Notes: generated by a model from the sequence alone, not told the origin. A DNA stretch of 5,887 nucleotides from Gemmatimonadota bacterium (GCA_030598525.1 JAUVPT010000116.1:1-5887), one strand, 5' to 3'; numbered from the stretch's first letter, positions 1-5,887 are shown. Made by a program: numbers and translations.

Positions 1-234
1 GAGTATGGCGCGGTAGCCGGCACACGCACAAGAACCCGATACCGTTGCCGCCCGCGCAGACCCACGCGATCTTACGTGAGAGGTTGACGACCCCGGTCGG
101 AATCGGCCGGCCACAACGCGCCCCGAGGGATCATGCCACGCGATTGGACAGTCGTACGGATACGCGGCAGCCGAGGACTTCCGGCGCTAGATGGAGCCGG
201 CTTCCTCAGTTGTATCGCAGCGGTCAGGAATGAA
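1..234. other. Left-edge region without a supported gene
   Basis: No reading frame here convinces me on either strand. One forward frame is open from the window edge to a TGA at 231-233, one base before the ATG at 235. Its translation is arginine- and proline-rich and resembles an out-of-frame reading more than a protein. A second forward frame stops at 85-87 and a third at 14-16, 77-79 and 188-190. I see no tRNA fold. A TTGACG at 84-89 resembles a -35 box but has no matching -10 at 16-18 bp. The stretch may be the upstream region of the gene at 235, or the decayed tail of a gene to the left. Confidence 0.4.
226..229 (+). promoter_or_regulatory. Ribosome binding site deciding the start at 235
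   Basis: AGGA lies five bases before the ATG at 235. It supports this start over the in-frame ATG at 133, which has a GAGGG only four bases upstream. Codon choice agrees: between 133 and 234 about a third of codons end in A, against far fewer just after 235. Confidence 0.5.
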
Positions 235-789
235 ATGGAAGGGGCCCGCTGGCATTATCGGTGGGTGCCCGATGCCGATCAGGCCGCGCGCGACGGACTG
301 CGCGTCGAGTTCCGTCACGGATCGCCCGAAATGGATCGAGTGCTGAGCGCGCTCGAAGGCCGTGTTCCCCCGCCGGATTCCGTTGACGCCGAACCGCTGC
401 GGATGGAGCTGGACCTGGATGACGTGCAGAACGAGGAAGAGATGGACCTCTGCCTGGATCTGCTATGGCGGTATTCCGAGTTCACTTCAGACCTGCGCGC
501 CAGAAACCCGGGCCTGACGGCTACCAATATTCGTGACCTCACGCCCGGCGCGTTCCTGACTTTCGTGACCGGCGATCGCAGGCACCTCGAGAAGGCGATG
601 GAAGAGATGGCGGTCACCAAGGTGCCGGCGGTGGCGTTCGGCCGTGCGGTGGGACTCATCCGGGAGGCCCGTCTCAGGTACCAGGCACCACCAGCCACGC
701 GGGAGGCTGCCTGCGCGGCGGCCCGGATCCACCATCTGGCCGGGTGCACGTTCGCCTCACGCTACTACCCCTTCCGCCGCACAGCGTGA
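235..789 (+). CDS. Conserved-looking protein of unknown function, coupled to a TlpA-like gene
   Basis: I do not recognise this 184-residue protein. It has no signal peptide or membrane segment and is probably cytoplasmic. It is rich in charged residues, with a strongly acidic stretch around residues 55-75 (MELDLDDVQNEEEMD), then a mixed region with FLTFVTGD near residue 107 and VPAVAFGRAVGLI near 131. Near the C-terminus two cysteines flank a histidine pair (C160-x5-H166-H167-x3-C171), a spacing that could bind metal, but this is inference. Third codon positions are mostly G/C, so I believe it is expressed. An in-frame ATG at 133 would add 34 residues; I prefer 235 for its AGGA site and better codon use. 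Its TGA overlaps the GTG start of the thioredoxin gene, which suggests one operon and perhaps a shared role in redox or membrane protein assembly. Confidence 0.65.
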   Translation: MEGARWHYRWVPDADQAARDGLRVEFRHGSPEMDRVLSALEGRVPPPDSVDAEPLRMELDLDDVQNEEEMDLCLDLLWRYSEFTSDLRARNPGLTATNIRDLTPGAFLTFVTGDRRHLEKAMEEMAVTKVPAVAFGRAVGLIREARLRYQAPPATREAACAAARIHHLAGCTFASRYYPFRRTA

Positions 790-1379
790 GCAGGCGGTTC
801 GCGTTCCTCGGAGCCTCCGCAGCGCTCATCATCATCGCCGTGGGGCTGGGGTACCGCGTCGGTTCGGGTCTCCAGGACGTCGGAGCCAATTCCGAGGGGG
901 CATGGACCGAGGGCCTTGACCCCCCGCCGGTCTGGCTGGAAATCCCGGCACCGGATGTCGAGTTCCGGACGGCCGAAGGGGGCATCGCACGTCTCGCCGA
1001 CTACGCTGGAAGCATCGTCTTGCTGAACTTCTGGGGCACCTGGTGTCCACCGTGTCTCGTCGAGATCCCACACCTGATCGAGGTCCAGAAAGTCCTCGTC
1101 GAACTCGGCGGCACGATCGTAGGGCCAGCCGTGGGCTCGGGTAGTGCGGAAGCCGTGCTGCGCTTCGGCCGCGACCGCGGAATCAACTACCCGCTATGGC
1201 TATCCGACTACGACACGGCAGTCGGGCGGTTCGGTGCCGCCGGCTATCCCTTCACTCTCCTGATTGACGGGGAAGGGATCATCCGGAAGCAGTACCTGGG
1301 GCCACAGACGGCGCGCACGCTGCTACGGGATATCGGTGCGCTCGTGGTGCGCGAGCCGGAGCCGCCGCCGGCGGGGTAG
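786..1379 (+). CDS. TlpA/ResA-like membrane-anchored thioredoxin
   Basis: This 197-residue protein has the layout of TlpA/ResA/CcmG thioredoxins: one N-terminal hydrophobic anchor (about residues 5-23), a linker, then a thioredoxin fold outside the cytoplasm. The active site is NFWGTWCPPC, with cysteines 87 and 90; GYPFTLLIDGEG (cis-proline about 155) matches the conserved second half of the fold. The family reduces cysteines of apocytochromes c or the copper sites of cytochrome oxidase, or serves general envelope thiol exchange. Which of these applies here cannot be told from sequence. I chose the GTG at 786, which overlaps the upstream TGA as GTGA, over an in-frame GTG at 744, because the anchor then starts just after a short basic VSRR head. 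No Shine-Dalgarno is visible, so translation is probably coupled to the preceding gene. Phenylalanine follows the cis-proline where related proteins usually have a small or polar residue. Confidence 0.88.
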   Translation: MSRRFAFLGASAALIIIAVGLGYRVGSGLQDVGANSEGAWTEGLDPPPVWLEIPAPDVEFRTAEGGIARLADYAGSIVLLNFWGTWCPPCLVEIPHLIEVQKVLVELGGTIVGPAVGSGSAEAVLRFGRDRGINYPLWLSDYDTAVGRFGAAGYPFTLLIDGEGIIRKQYLGPQTARTLLRDIGALVVREPEPPPAG

Positions 1380-1404
1380 ACCGTCGGAGAGCCTCCAGGG
1401 ACCT

Positions 1405-3192
1405 TCAGTCGGCCGGATCGGCTTGCGGTTCCAGGAGCTGGCCGCGATACAGGCGGGCGTACATGCCTCCCTCGGCGACCAGCTCGGAATGCGTACCCTG
1501 CTCCAGTATCCGGCCATCGTCGATTACGAGAACACGATCCGCTCGTTGCACGGTCTTGAGCCGGTGCGCAATGATCAGCGTGGTCCGCCCTTCCATTACC
1601 GTTTCCAGGGCCTCTTCGACCAGCGCTTCGCTTTCGGTATCCAGGCTGCTGGTGGCCTCGTCCAGGATCAGGATCTCGGGTTCCTTCAGGAAGATCCGGG
1701 CGATGGCGATTCGCTGGCGCTGTCCACCGGACAGCCGGATGCCGCGCTCCCCGACCATGGCTTCGTACCCGCCGGCGAGTCCCTGGATGAACTCGTGCGC
1801 GTGCGCGAAGCGGGCGGCCTGCATGACTTCCTCTGATGACGCCTCCGGCCTGCCGTACGCGATGTTCTCGTAGATCGTGTCGGCAAACAGCAACGGCTCC
1901 TGGGGTACGATTCCCACTGCGGTTCGCAGCTCGATCAAGGGGATACGTCGCAAATCGGCTCCCCGAAGGGTGATCACGCCCTGCGTCGGATCCCAGAACC
2001 GCGGGACCAGTGCCGCCAGTGTGGATTTGCCTGCGCCGCTGGGCCCGACGAGAGCGACTATCTCGCCTGGTCGGATGTCGAGGTCCAGCCTGCGCAGCAC
2101 CCATGGCTCGTCCAGCCCATATCGGAACCAGACGTCACGGAACACCAGGCCACCCGCGTCGCTGGCCGGAGGCAGGGCCTCAGAATGCCGCGGCTCCTTG
2201 ATGGTGGGTTCGAGGTGGAGGAGGTCGAACACGCGTTTTGCGGCTCCCATGGCCTCCTGGTAACCGCTGTACAGGGAAGCCAGGGCCGTGATGGCGGCGG
2301 CGACGGAGACGGCATACAGCAGGAAGGACACGAGCTCGCCCGCCGTGATCTGGCCCTCGAGAACCAGCAGGCCCCCCTTCCACAGCACGACGACGATACC
2401 GCCGAAGGCAACAAACGTGATCATGCCGAAGAAGAGCCCGCGCACCAGCGCACGCTGGACGGCTGTCTTCAACGCGCGCGCGATCCGGTTTCCGTATCGC
2501 TTTTCTTCCCATCCTTCACGGGTAAAGCTCTGAACGATCGGGATCTGCGTGAACGCTTCCTCGGCAGTCGCGTTCGACTCCGCCAGCTCGTCCTGCACGC
2601 GGGTGCTCTTCGCCCGCAGGATACTCCCGAAGGCGTAGGCACTGAGCACGACGATCGGGGCCACGGTGATCGTCGTGACCATGAGATCGGTGTGCAGAAT
2701 CGCCAGGAGAGTAAGGGCGCCGACCAGGTACAGGATCTGGCGCAGGAACTCGGCCAGCTGGTGGCTGAGCACGACCTGGAGAGTGGAGCAGTCAGAAGCC
2801 AGCCGGCTCGTGAGCTCGCCGGAGCTGCGCTCGGCGTAGAAGCCCGGAGACAGCGTGAGGAGATGAGCGAAGAGCTCGGTTCTCAGGCCGGCGATCACCC
2901 GCTCTGCCGTCGCACTCAGGAGGAACACCTGCAGGAAATTGAATACGGCCTGCGCGGCGAAGACGACGAGCAGGAGAATGGCGATGGAGTTGAGCGCGCT
3001 AGCGTCGCGGTCCTCGAATGCCGCGTCCATCAGGTGCCGGACGATGAGCGGAAAGGCGAGTCCGAGCGCGGCGCTGATGACCAGGGCGACCCCGGCCACC
3101 GACAGGGCTCTGCGGTGCGGCCTGAGACGGGGCAGCAGTTGCCGGACTGCGAACAGTGAGAAGCTGGATTTACCCTCTTGGGGCGTGATCAT
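1405..3192 (-). CDS. ABC exporter, fused membrane and ATPase domains (MsbA/BmrA type)
   Basis: This 595-residue half-transporter should work as a dimer in the inner membrane, using ATP to export a lipid, drug or other hydrophobic compound. The first 325 or so residues form a six-helix ABC exporter domain, with hydrophobic segments near 33-55, 71-93, 153-170, 174-192, 253-272 and 286-306. The C-terminal ATPase is complete: A-loop Tyr358, Walker A GPSGAGKST (383-391), Q-loop Gln431, signature LSGGQ (487-491), Walker B ILILDE (507-512) and H-loop His543. All catalytic residues are present, so it should hydrolyse ATP. Length fits MsbA, BmrA and LmrA; the substrate cannot be predicted, and MsbA-like lipid export is only one option. 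An in-frame ATG at 3249 would add 19 polar residues; neither start has a good ribosome binding site, and I prefer 3192 because the length then fits the family. It stands alone, convergent with the thioredoxin gene and divergent from ctaA. Confidence 0.93.
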   Translation of the reverse strand: MITPQEGKSSFSLFAVRQLLPRLRPHRRALSVAGVALVISAALGLAFPLIVRHLMDAAFEDRDASALNSIAILLLVVFAAQAVFNFLQVFLLSATAERVIAGLRTELFAHLLTLSPGFYAERSSGELTSRLASDCSTLQVVLSHQLAEFLRQILYLVGALTLLAILHTDLMVTTITVAPIVVLSAYAFGSILRAKSTRVQDELAESNATAEEAFTQIPIVQSFTREGWEEKRYGNRIARALKTAVQRALVRGLFFGMITFVAFGGIVVVLWKGGLLVLEGQITAGELVSFLLYAVSVAAAITALASLYSGYQEAMGAAKRVFDLLHLEPTIKEPRHSEALPPASDAGGLVFRDVWFRYGLDEPWVLRRLDLDIRPGEIVALVGPSGAGKSTLAALVPRFWDPTQGVITLRGADLRRIPLIELRTAVGIVPQEPLLFADTIYENIAYGRPEASSEEVMQAARFAHAHEFIQGLAGGYEAMVGERGIRLSGGQRQRIAIARIFLKEPEILILDEATSSLDTESEALVEEALETVMEGRTTLIIAHRLKTVQRADRVLVIDDGRILEQGTHSELVAEGGMYARLYRGQLLEPQADPAD

Positions 3193-3252
3193 CGAATGAC
3201 TGGATTCCCGGTTTCGTCGTTGGCCCCCGGCGTCTATCTTCCCGTCCATCGA

Positions 3253-3272
3253 CGAGCGGAACCTACCGCTCG
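3253..3272. repeat. Perfect 7-bp inverted repeat in the ABC/ctaA divergent spacer
   Basis: CGAGCGG (3253-3259) and CCGCTCG (3266-3272) are perfect inverted copies separated by six bases (AACCTA). The repeat lies between the divergent starts of the ABC exporter and ctaA, about 60 bp above the former and 95 bp above the latter. It could be an operator for a dimeric regulator or an mRNA leader hairpin. No T-tract follows on either strand, so it is not an intrinsic terminator. If the ABC gene starts at 3249, the repeat would lie immediately upstream of its start codon. I see no clear -35/-10 pair in this spacer. Confidence 0.4.
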
Positions 3273-3354
3273 CCCGCCGTGCGCACCATACGGGCCACAG
3301 GCCTATCCCGGCGATCTCGGCCTGCCGCCCGTTCTCGATCGCATATCGGCCGAA

Positions 3355-3360
3355 GAGAGG
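3355..3360 (+). promoter_or_regulatory. Ribosome binding site of ctaA
   Basis: GAGAGG sits six bases before the GTG at 3367, the best ribosome binding site in the window. It fixes the ctaA start although the frame stays open to 3178; the 63 extra residues from that start would be proline- and arginine-rich and unlike the family. Confidence 0.8.
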
Positions 3361-3366
3361 CGTATC

Positions 3367-4296
3367 GTGTCTGATTCGAATCGCTTGTGGGCCTGGAGCC
3401 GCCTGACGTGGATCGCAGTGGCAGCCACGTTTTTCCTGATCGCGTTCGGTGGTTTCGTCCGTATCAGCGAAAGCGGGCTGGGGTGCGGGGACGATTGGCC
3501 GCTATGCAATGGACAGCTGGTCCCCGATTGGTCGTTTGCCACGTTCGTCGAATTCGGGCATCGCGTAATCGCGGCGATCGTCGCCTTGCTGGTAGTGGCG
3601 GTGGCGGTCACGGCCTGGAAGTGGGGCACTGGTGATCCGCTGTGGACGCGGCTCAAGCGAGCCGGCGTCGTGGCCGTCGTCCTCGTCGTCATCCAGATCA
3701 TGCTGGGCGCCGTGACCGTGTGGCTCGAGCTGCCGCCGGCTTCGGTTATCCTCCACCTGGGCACCGCAATGCTCTTGATGGGCCTCCTGATCTGGGCGGC
3801 CCTGACCGCCGGATCAAGCGTGGCCGGTCGATCCGTCAAGGTGTCGGACGCGGCTTCAGGGGCCGCCTTGTGGACGGCGGCCTACGGATTCGTGGTCGTG
3901 CTGGCCGGCGGCCTGGTGGCCAACCTCGACGCGGGACACGCCTGCCAGGGATTCCCAGCGTGCAGCGGAAGCTGGATGCCCGCCGACAATCCGTTGATGC
4001 ACCTCCACTGGGGGCACCGTCTGCTCGCCTACGCCCTCTTCGCGTGGGCACTGTTCCTGCCGTCGTTCGTGAAGAAACGCCGGGTCGCGGACCAGGGCGC
4101 GCGGCGCGCGGCGATCACGACCACCGTCCTGGTCGTCCTTCAGCTCCTGATTGCGGCAGGAATGGTGTCGATGGCCCTGCCCGCCTGGATGCGCGCCACG
4201 CACGTGGCGCTGGGCGCCGCGGTCTTCGGATCCCTGGTGTGGCTTGCGTGGACGGTGGCGAGGCCGGTTGAGGGCAGGTCTGCCGGTTTCGTCTAA
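3367..4296 (+). CDS. ctaA: Heme A synthase (CtaA/Cox15 family)
   Basis: This 309-residue inner-membrane protein oxidises the C8 methyl group of heme O to a formyl group, giving heme A for aa3-type cytochrome oxidase. It has about eight hydrophobic helices in two four-helix halves. The first half has GGFVRISESGLGCGDDWPLC, with Cys40 and Cys47, then E62-F-G-H65-R and His130 in LHLG. The second half has Cys193 and Cys199 in AGHACQGFPAC, HWGHR (His217) and ATHV (His279). Two cysteine pairs, four histidines and one glutamate match the layout known for Bacillus subtilis CtaA, where the histidines ligate heme, the glutamate is catalytic and the cysteines form external disulfides. Length also fits. 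The GTG start is fixed by GAGAGG six bases upstream. No ctaB or oxidase subunit gene is adjacent. Its stop codon overlaps that of the convergent thiolase. Confidence 0.95.
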   Translation: MSDSNRLWAWSRLTWIAVAATFFLIAFGGFVRISESGLGCGDDWPLCNGQLVPDWSFATFVEFGHRVIAAIVALLVVAVAVTAWKWGTGDPLWTRLKRAGVVAVVLVVIQIMLGAVTVWLELPPASVILHLGTAMLLMGLLIWAALTAGSSVAGRSVKVSDAASGAALWTAAYGFVVVLAGGLVANLDAGHACQGFPACSGSWMPADNPLMHLHWGHRLLAYALFAWALFLPSFVKKRRVADQGARRAAITTTVLVVLQLLIAAGMVSMALPAWMRATHVALGAAVFGSLVWLAWTVARPVEGRSAGFV

Positions 4297-5588
4297 ACGG
4301 CCTCCAGCAGTGCGACGTGTCCCAGCCCCCCGGCTGCGCAGATGCTGACCACCGCCTGGCTGCCCTGCGGCATGGCCGCCAGTTCCGCCGCGGCCTGGGA
4401 CAGGATTCGGGCGCCGGTCGCCCCGAACGGGTGGCCCAGGGCGATGCTGCCTCCGTTGGGGTTCACCCGCTCGCGGGGAAACCGCCCGAGCTCTGCCTCG
4501 ACGCCAGCCATGTCACGCACCCACTCCCGCTCCTCGAGGGCCGCGATGGTGCTGAGGACTTGCGCCGCGAACGCCTCGTGGATTTCCCACAGCTGGATAT
4601 CCGCATAGCCAAGGCCGTGTCGGGACAGGAGCCTCGGAATCGCGAGAGCCGGAGCCATCAGGAGACCCTCGGCGTCGATGTCCACTCCAGCCTGTTCCCA
4701 GTCCAAGAGGCGAACTCTCGGCGCGTCGTCCGGTAGTCGCCGAAGGCCCTCCGCATCGGCCACCCACACGCTGGCCGCGCCGTCCGTCAGAGGCGAAGAA
4801 TTGCCCGCCGTAAGCGTGCCGCTCTCGCGATCGAAGGCCGGCTTCAGTCGGGTCAGCCTCTCCATGGTCGAATCAGAGCGCGGGAGGGCGTCGGCGTCGA
4901 CCGGGAAGGTGCCCGGCGTCACGAGGAGCGGCCTGTAGAAGCCGTCGGCCCGGGCTCGCAGCGCGTTGCGGTGGCTGGCCGCGGCCAGCTCGTCCTGGCT
5001 TTCTCGCCCGATGCCCCACTGGCGCGCTGTCACTTCGGCATGCTGGCCCATCGAGAGGCCCGTGGTGCGCTCCTTGACGGCCGGGATCGCAAGGCGGAGG
5101 CCTTTCCTCCGAACTTGCCGGAGCTGAGCGAGGATTCCGCGCGCGCCCTTCGCGGCGGCTGTCCGGCGGATCGTACGGCTCAAGTCGAGACTGAGCCCAA
5201 TCTGGGCGCTCGACATCGAGTCGACTCCTCCGCACAGGGCCAGGTGTACAGATCCCGAGAGGACCTGTCCCGCGGCGTACGTCGCACCGGCGAGGCTGGT
5301 GCCACACTGCTGGATCACCGTGACGGCTGCGACGTGTGGATCCAGGCCGGCATCCAACCAGACTTCTCGGCCCCAGTTGCTGAGGGCCAGGGTGGGGATC
5401 ACCGCTCCCCATACCACGATATCGACACCCGCCTCGGCGCCCGGACCGAGTCCCCCGCGGCCCACGACTGCTTGCTGGACCACGGGTACCGAGACTTGCA
5501 GGGCGTCCAGCGCTCCGAGTTCCCGATCCATCTTCGTGAAAGGGCTGCGCACGGACGGGAGGACGAAGACTTCGGACGGCATTGGCAT
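4293..5588 (-). CDS. Thiolase, acetyl-CoA acyltransferase (FadI-like)
   Basis: This 431-residue cytoplasmic enzyme should cleave 3-ketoacyl-CoA with CoA to acetyl-CoA and a shortened acyl-CoA, or run the reverse condensation. The catalytic set is complete: nucleophile Cys95 in IQQCGTSLAGA, His337 in EIHEAFAAQ, His386 in NGGSIALGHPFGATGAR and Cys417 in ICAAGGLGH. TAGNSSPLTDGAA near residue 261 is also typical. HEAFA in place of the NEAFA of biosynthetic thiolases, a length close to the roughly 436 of FadI, and a basic loop around residues 140-175 all favour the FadI / trifunctional-enzyme beta type. A biosynthetic or other acyl-specific thiolase remains possible, and no FadJ-like partner is in view, so I give no symbol. 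The ATG at 5588 has AAAGGA eight bases upstream; the second ATG at 5582 and the longer frame to 5699 are less likely. It is transcribed away from gltX. Confidence 0.93.
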   Translation of the reverse strand: MPMPSEVFVLPSVRSPFTKMDRELGALDALQVSVPVVQQAVVGRGGLGPGAEAGVDIVVWGAVIPTLALSNWGREVWLDAGLDPHVAAVTVIQQCGTSLAGATYAAGQVLSGSVHLALCGGVDSMSSAQIGLSLDLSRTIRRTAAAKGARGILAQLRQVRRKGLRLAIPAVKERTTGLSMGQHAEVTARQWGIGRESQDELAAASHRNALRARADGFYRPLLVTPGTFPVDADALPRSDSTMERLTRLKPAFDRESGTLTAGNSSPLTDGAASVWVADAEGLRRLPDDAPRVRLLDWEQAGVDIDAEGLLMAPALAIPRLLSRHGLGYADIQLWEIHEAFAAQVLSTIAALEEREWVRDMAGVEAELGRFPRERVNPNGGSIALGHPFGATGARILSQAAAELAAMPQGSQAVVSICAAGGLGHVALLEAV

Positions 5589-5596
5589 CCGACGTG

Positions 5597-5602
5597 TCCT
5601 TT
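5597..5602 (-). promoter_or_regulatory. Ribosome binding site of the thiolase gene
   Basis: On the minus strand AAAGGA ends eight bases before the ATG at 5588. It sets this start over the open frame that extends to 5699, whose extra 37 residues are serine-, threonine- and arginine-rich and not thiolase-like. Confidence 0.7.
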
Positions 5603-5765
5603 CGCTGCTCGATGCTGTGTACGTCCTGCCACTCCGGGTGGTGGGTGGCGCCGAGACCGGTCGCTCTGCAAGATGAGTCGCCGTTCTGACGGACGCCACG
5701 GGCGGAAGTCACCGCAGACCCGCCTCGACACTGTCGGCGGCCGTCCGGATCGCGGTGGTTGATCT

Positions 5766-5793
5766 ATTATGTACTGTAGGTACGGGTACTCAA
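5766..5793 (-). promoter_or_regulatory. Candidate sigma70-type promoter for the thiolase gene
   Basis: Read on the minus strand, TTGAGT (5793-5788) and CATAAT (5771-5766) are separated by 16 bp. They match four of six bases of the -35 and five of six of the -10 consensus. The pair lies in an A/T-rich island that stands out from the surrounding GC-rich DNA and points toward the thiolase, which would give a leader of about 170 bases. This is a pattern match only, and the organism's promoter consensus is unknown. I see no comparable pair for gltX; TATTAT at 5765-5770 could be its -10 but lacks a -35. Confidence 0.4.
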
Positions 5794-5802
5794 ACGATTT
5801 GA
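5771..5802. repeat. GTAC boxes and a 13-bp dyad in the thiolase/gltX spacer
   Basis: Three GTAC tetramers begin at 5771, 5780 and 5786; the first and last extend to the direct repeat GTACT. Immediately after comes the dyad TCAAA-CGA-TTTGA (5790-5802), with perfect 5-bp arms. The dyad covers most of the -35 of the candidate thiolase promoter and ends four bases before the gltX start codon, where a repressor could affect both genes. It may be an operator, but short dyads also arise by chance in A/T-rich DNA. Confidence 0.35.
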
Positions 5803-5806
5803 AACA

Positions 5807-5887
5807 ATGACGATACCTAGAGTTCGTTTTGCTCCGAGCCCGACGGGCTATCTGCATGTCGGTGGGGCCCGCACGGCCCTGTTCAAC
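5807..5887 (+). CDS. gltX: Glutamyl-tRNA synthetase, N-terminal fragment
   Basis: The first 27 residues run in frame off the right edge. RVRFAPSPTGYLHVGGARTA, followed by LFN, is the N-terminal signature of class I glutamyl-tRNA synthetases, with HVGG as the HIGH-type ATP-binding motif. The enzyme charges tRNA-Glu (in some bacteria also tRNA-Gln) with glutamate. The GGARTALFN ending fits GltX better than the tRNA-modifying paralogue GluQ. The ATG lies six residues before the conserved block, as expected. No Shine-Dalgarno precedes it; the upstream bases are A-rich, and the first eight codons after ATG are unusually A/T-rich for this genome, consistent with an unstructured start. The remainder of the gene, including any KMSKS motif, is outside the window, so whether it is intact or discriminating cannot be judged. 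Confidence 0.93.
   Translation, partial: MTIPRVRFAPSPTGYLHVGGARTALFN

Noticed and set aside
1..90. tRNA or the end of an upstream gene
   Set aside because: No T-loop or acceptor pattern on either strand, and the open frame's composition does not resemble protein.
84..117. Promoter for the 235 gene, with TTGACG as -35
   Set aside because: No acceptable -10 occurs at 16-18 bp; the corresponding bases are GC-rich.
1362..1396. Bidirectional intrinsic terminator between the thioredoxin and ABC genes
   Set aside because: The stems are only four to five base pairs and no T-run follows on either strand.
1244..2104. 286-codon minus-strand frame across the ABC ATPase domain and the thioredoxin end
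   Set aside because: It is a shifted reading of the ABC gene, arginine- and proline-rich, with no recognisable domain.
2185..3159. Long open frame (324 codons) on the plus strand opposite the ABC exporter
   Set aside because: It lies fully antisense to a well-supported gene, its translation is low-complexity and rich in charged residues, and long antisense frames are common in GC-rich DNA.
3642..4271. 209-codon plus-strand frame inside ctaA
   Set aside because: Arginine- and glycine-rich shadow of the heme A synthase frame, whose catalytic residues are all intact.
4971..5762. 263-codon plus-strand frame opposite the thiolase
   Set aside because: Antisense to a complete thiolase; no domain or ribosome binding site supports it.
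1..5887. Mobile element, CRISPR array, toxin-antitoxin or defence system
   Set aside because: No transposase, integrase, spaced direct repeats or small paired genes were seen; the recognised genes are ordinary chromosomal ones.

Overview
The window is GC-rich (by eye about 60-65%) bacterial chromosome with strong G/C preference at third codon positions. It carries ordinary aerobic housekeeping and metabolic genes: a TlpA-type membrane-tethered thioredoxin, a CtaA/Cox15 heme A synthase, an ABC exporter, a FadI-like thiolase and the start of glutamyl-tRNA synthetase. The heme A synthase implies an aerobe with an aa3-type (heme A) terminal oxidase. The style and gene mix would fit Gemmatimonadota or another GC-rich Gram-negative group. 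That placement is only an impression; nothing here is diagnostic.

Layout, left to right. Bases 1-234 hold no gene I can support. A 184-residue protein of unknown family (235-789, +) overlaps a TlpA-like thioredoxin (786-1379, +) in a GTGA stop/start junction, so the two are probably one operon. Facing them, 25 bp away, is the end of a 595-residue fused ABC exporter half-transporter (3192-1405, -). Its start diverges from that of heme A synthase ctaA (3367-4296, +) across a spacer of about 174 bp containing a perfect 7-bp inverted repeat. ctaA converges on a thiolase (5588-4293, -) so tightly that one CTAA tetranucleotide carries both stop codons. The thiolase diverges from gltX (5807 to the right edge, +) across a 218-bp spacer. 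The gltX-proximal end of that spacer is an A/T-rich island with a plausible sigma70-type promoter for the thiolase, three GTAC boxes and a 13-bp dyad.

Functionally, the thioredoxin and heme A synthase could both serve respiratory complex assembly: cysteine or copper-site reduction on the outer face of the membrane, and heme O to heme A conversion. They lie on either side of the ABC exporter and are not one operon. The ABC exporter, thiolase and gltX have no evident shared pathway. Orientation alternates along the window (++, -, +, -, +), giving two convergent and two divergent junctions. I found no mobile element, CRISPR array, tRNA/rRNA, toxin-antitoxin pair or defence module, and no convincing undescribed system. 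The best leads are the unknown protein coupled to the TlpA-like gene and the palindrome-rich thiolase/gltX spacer.
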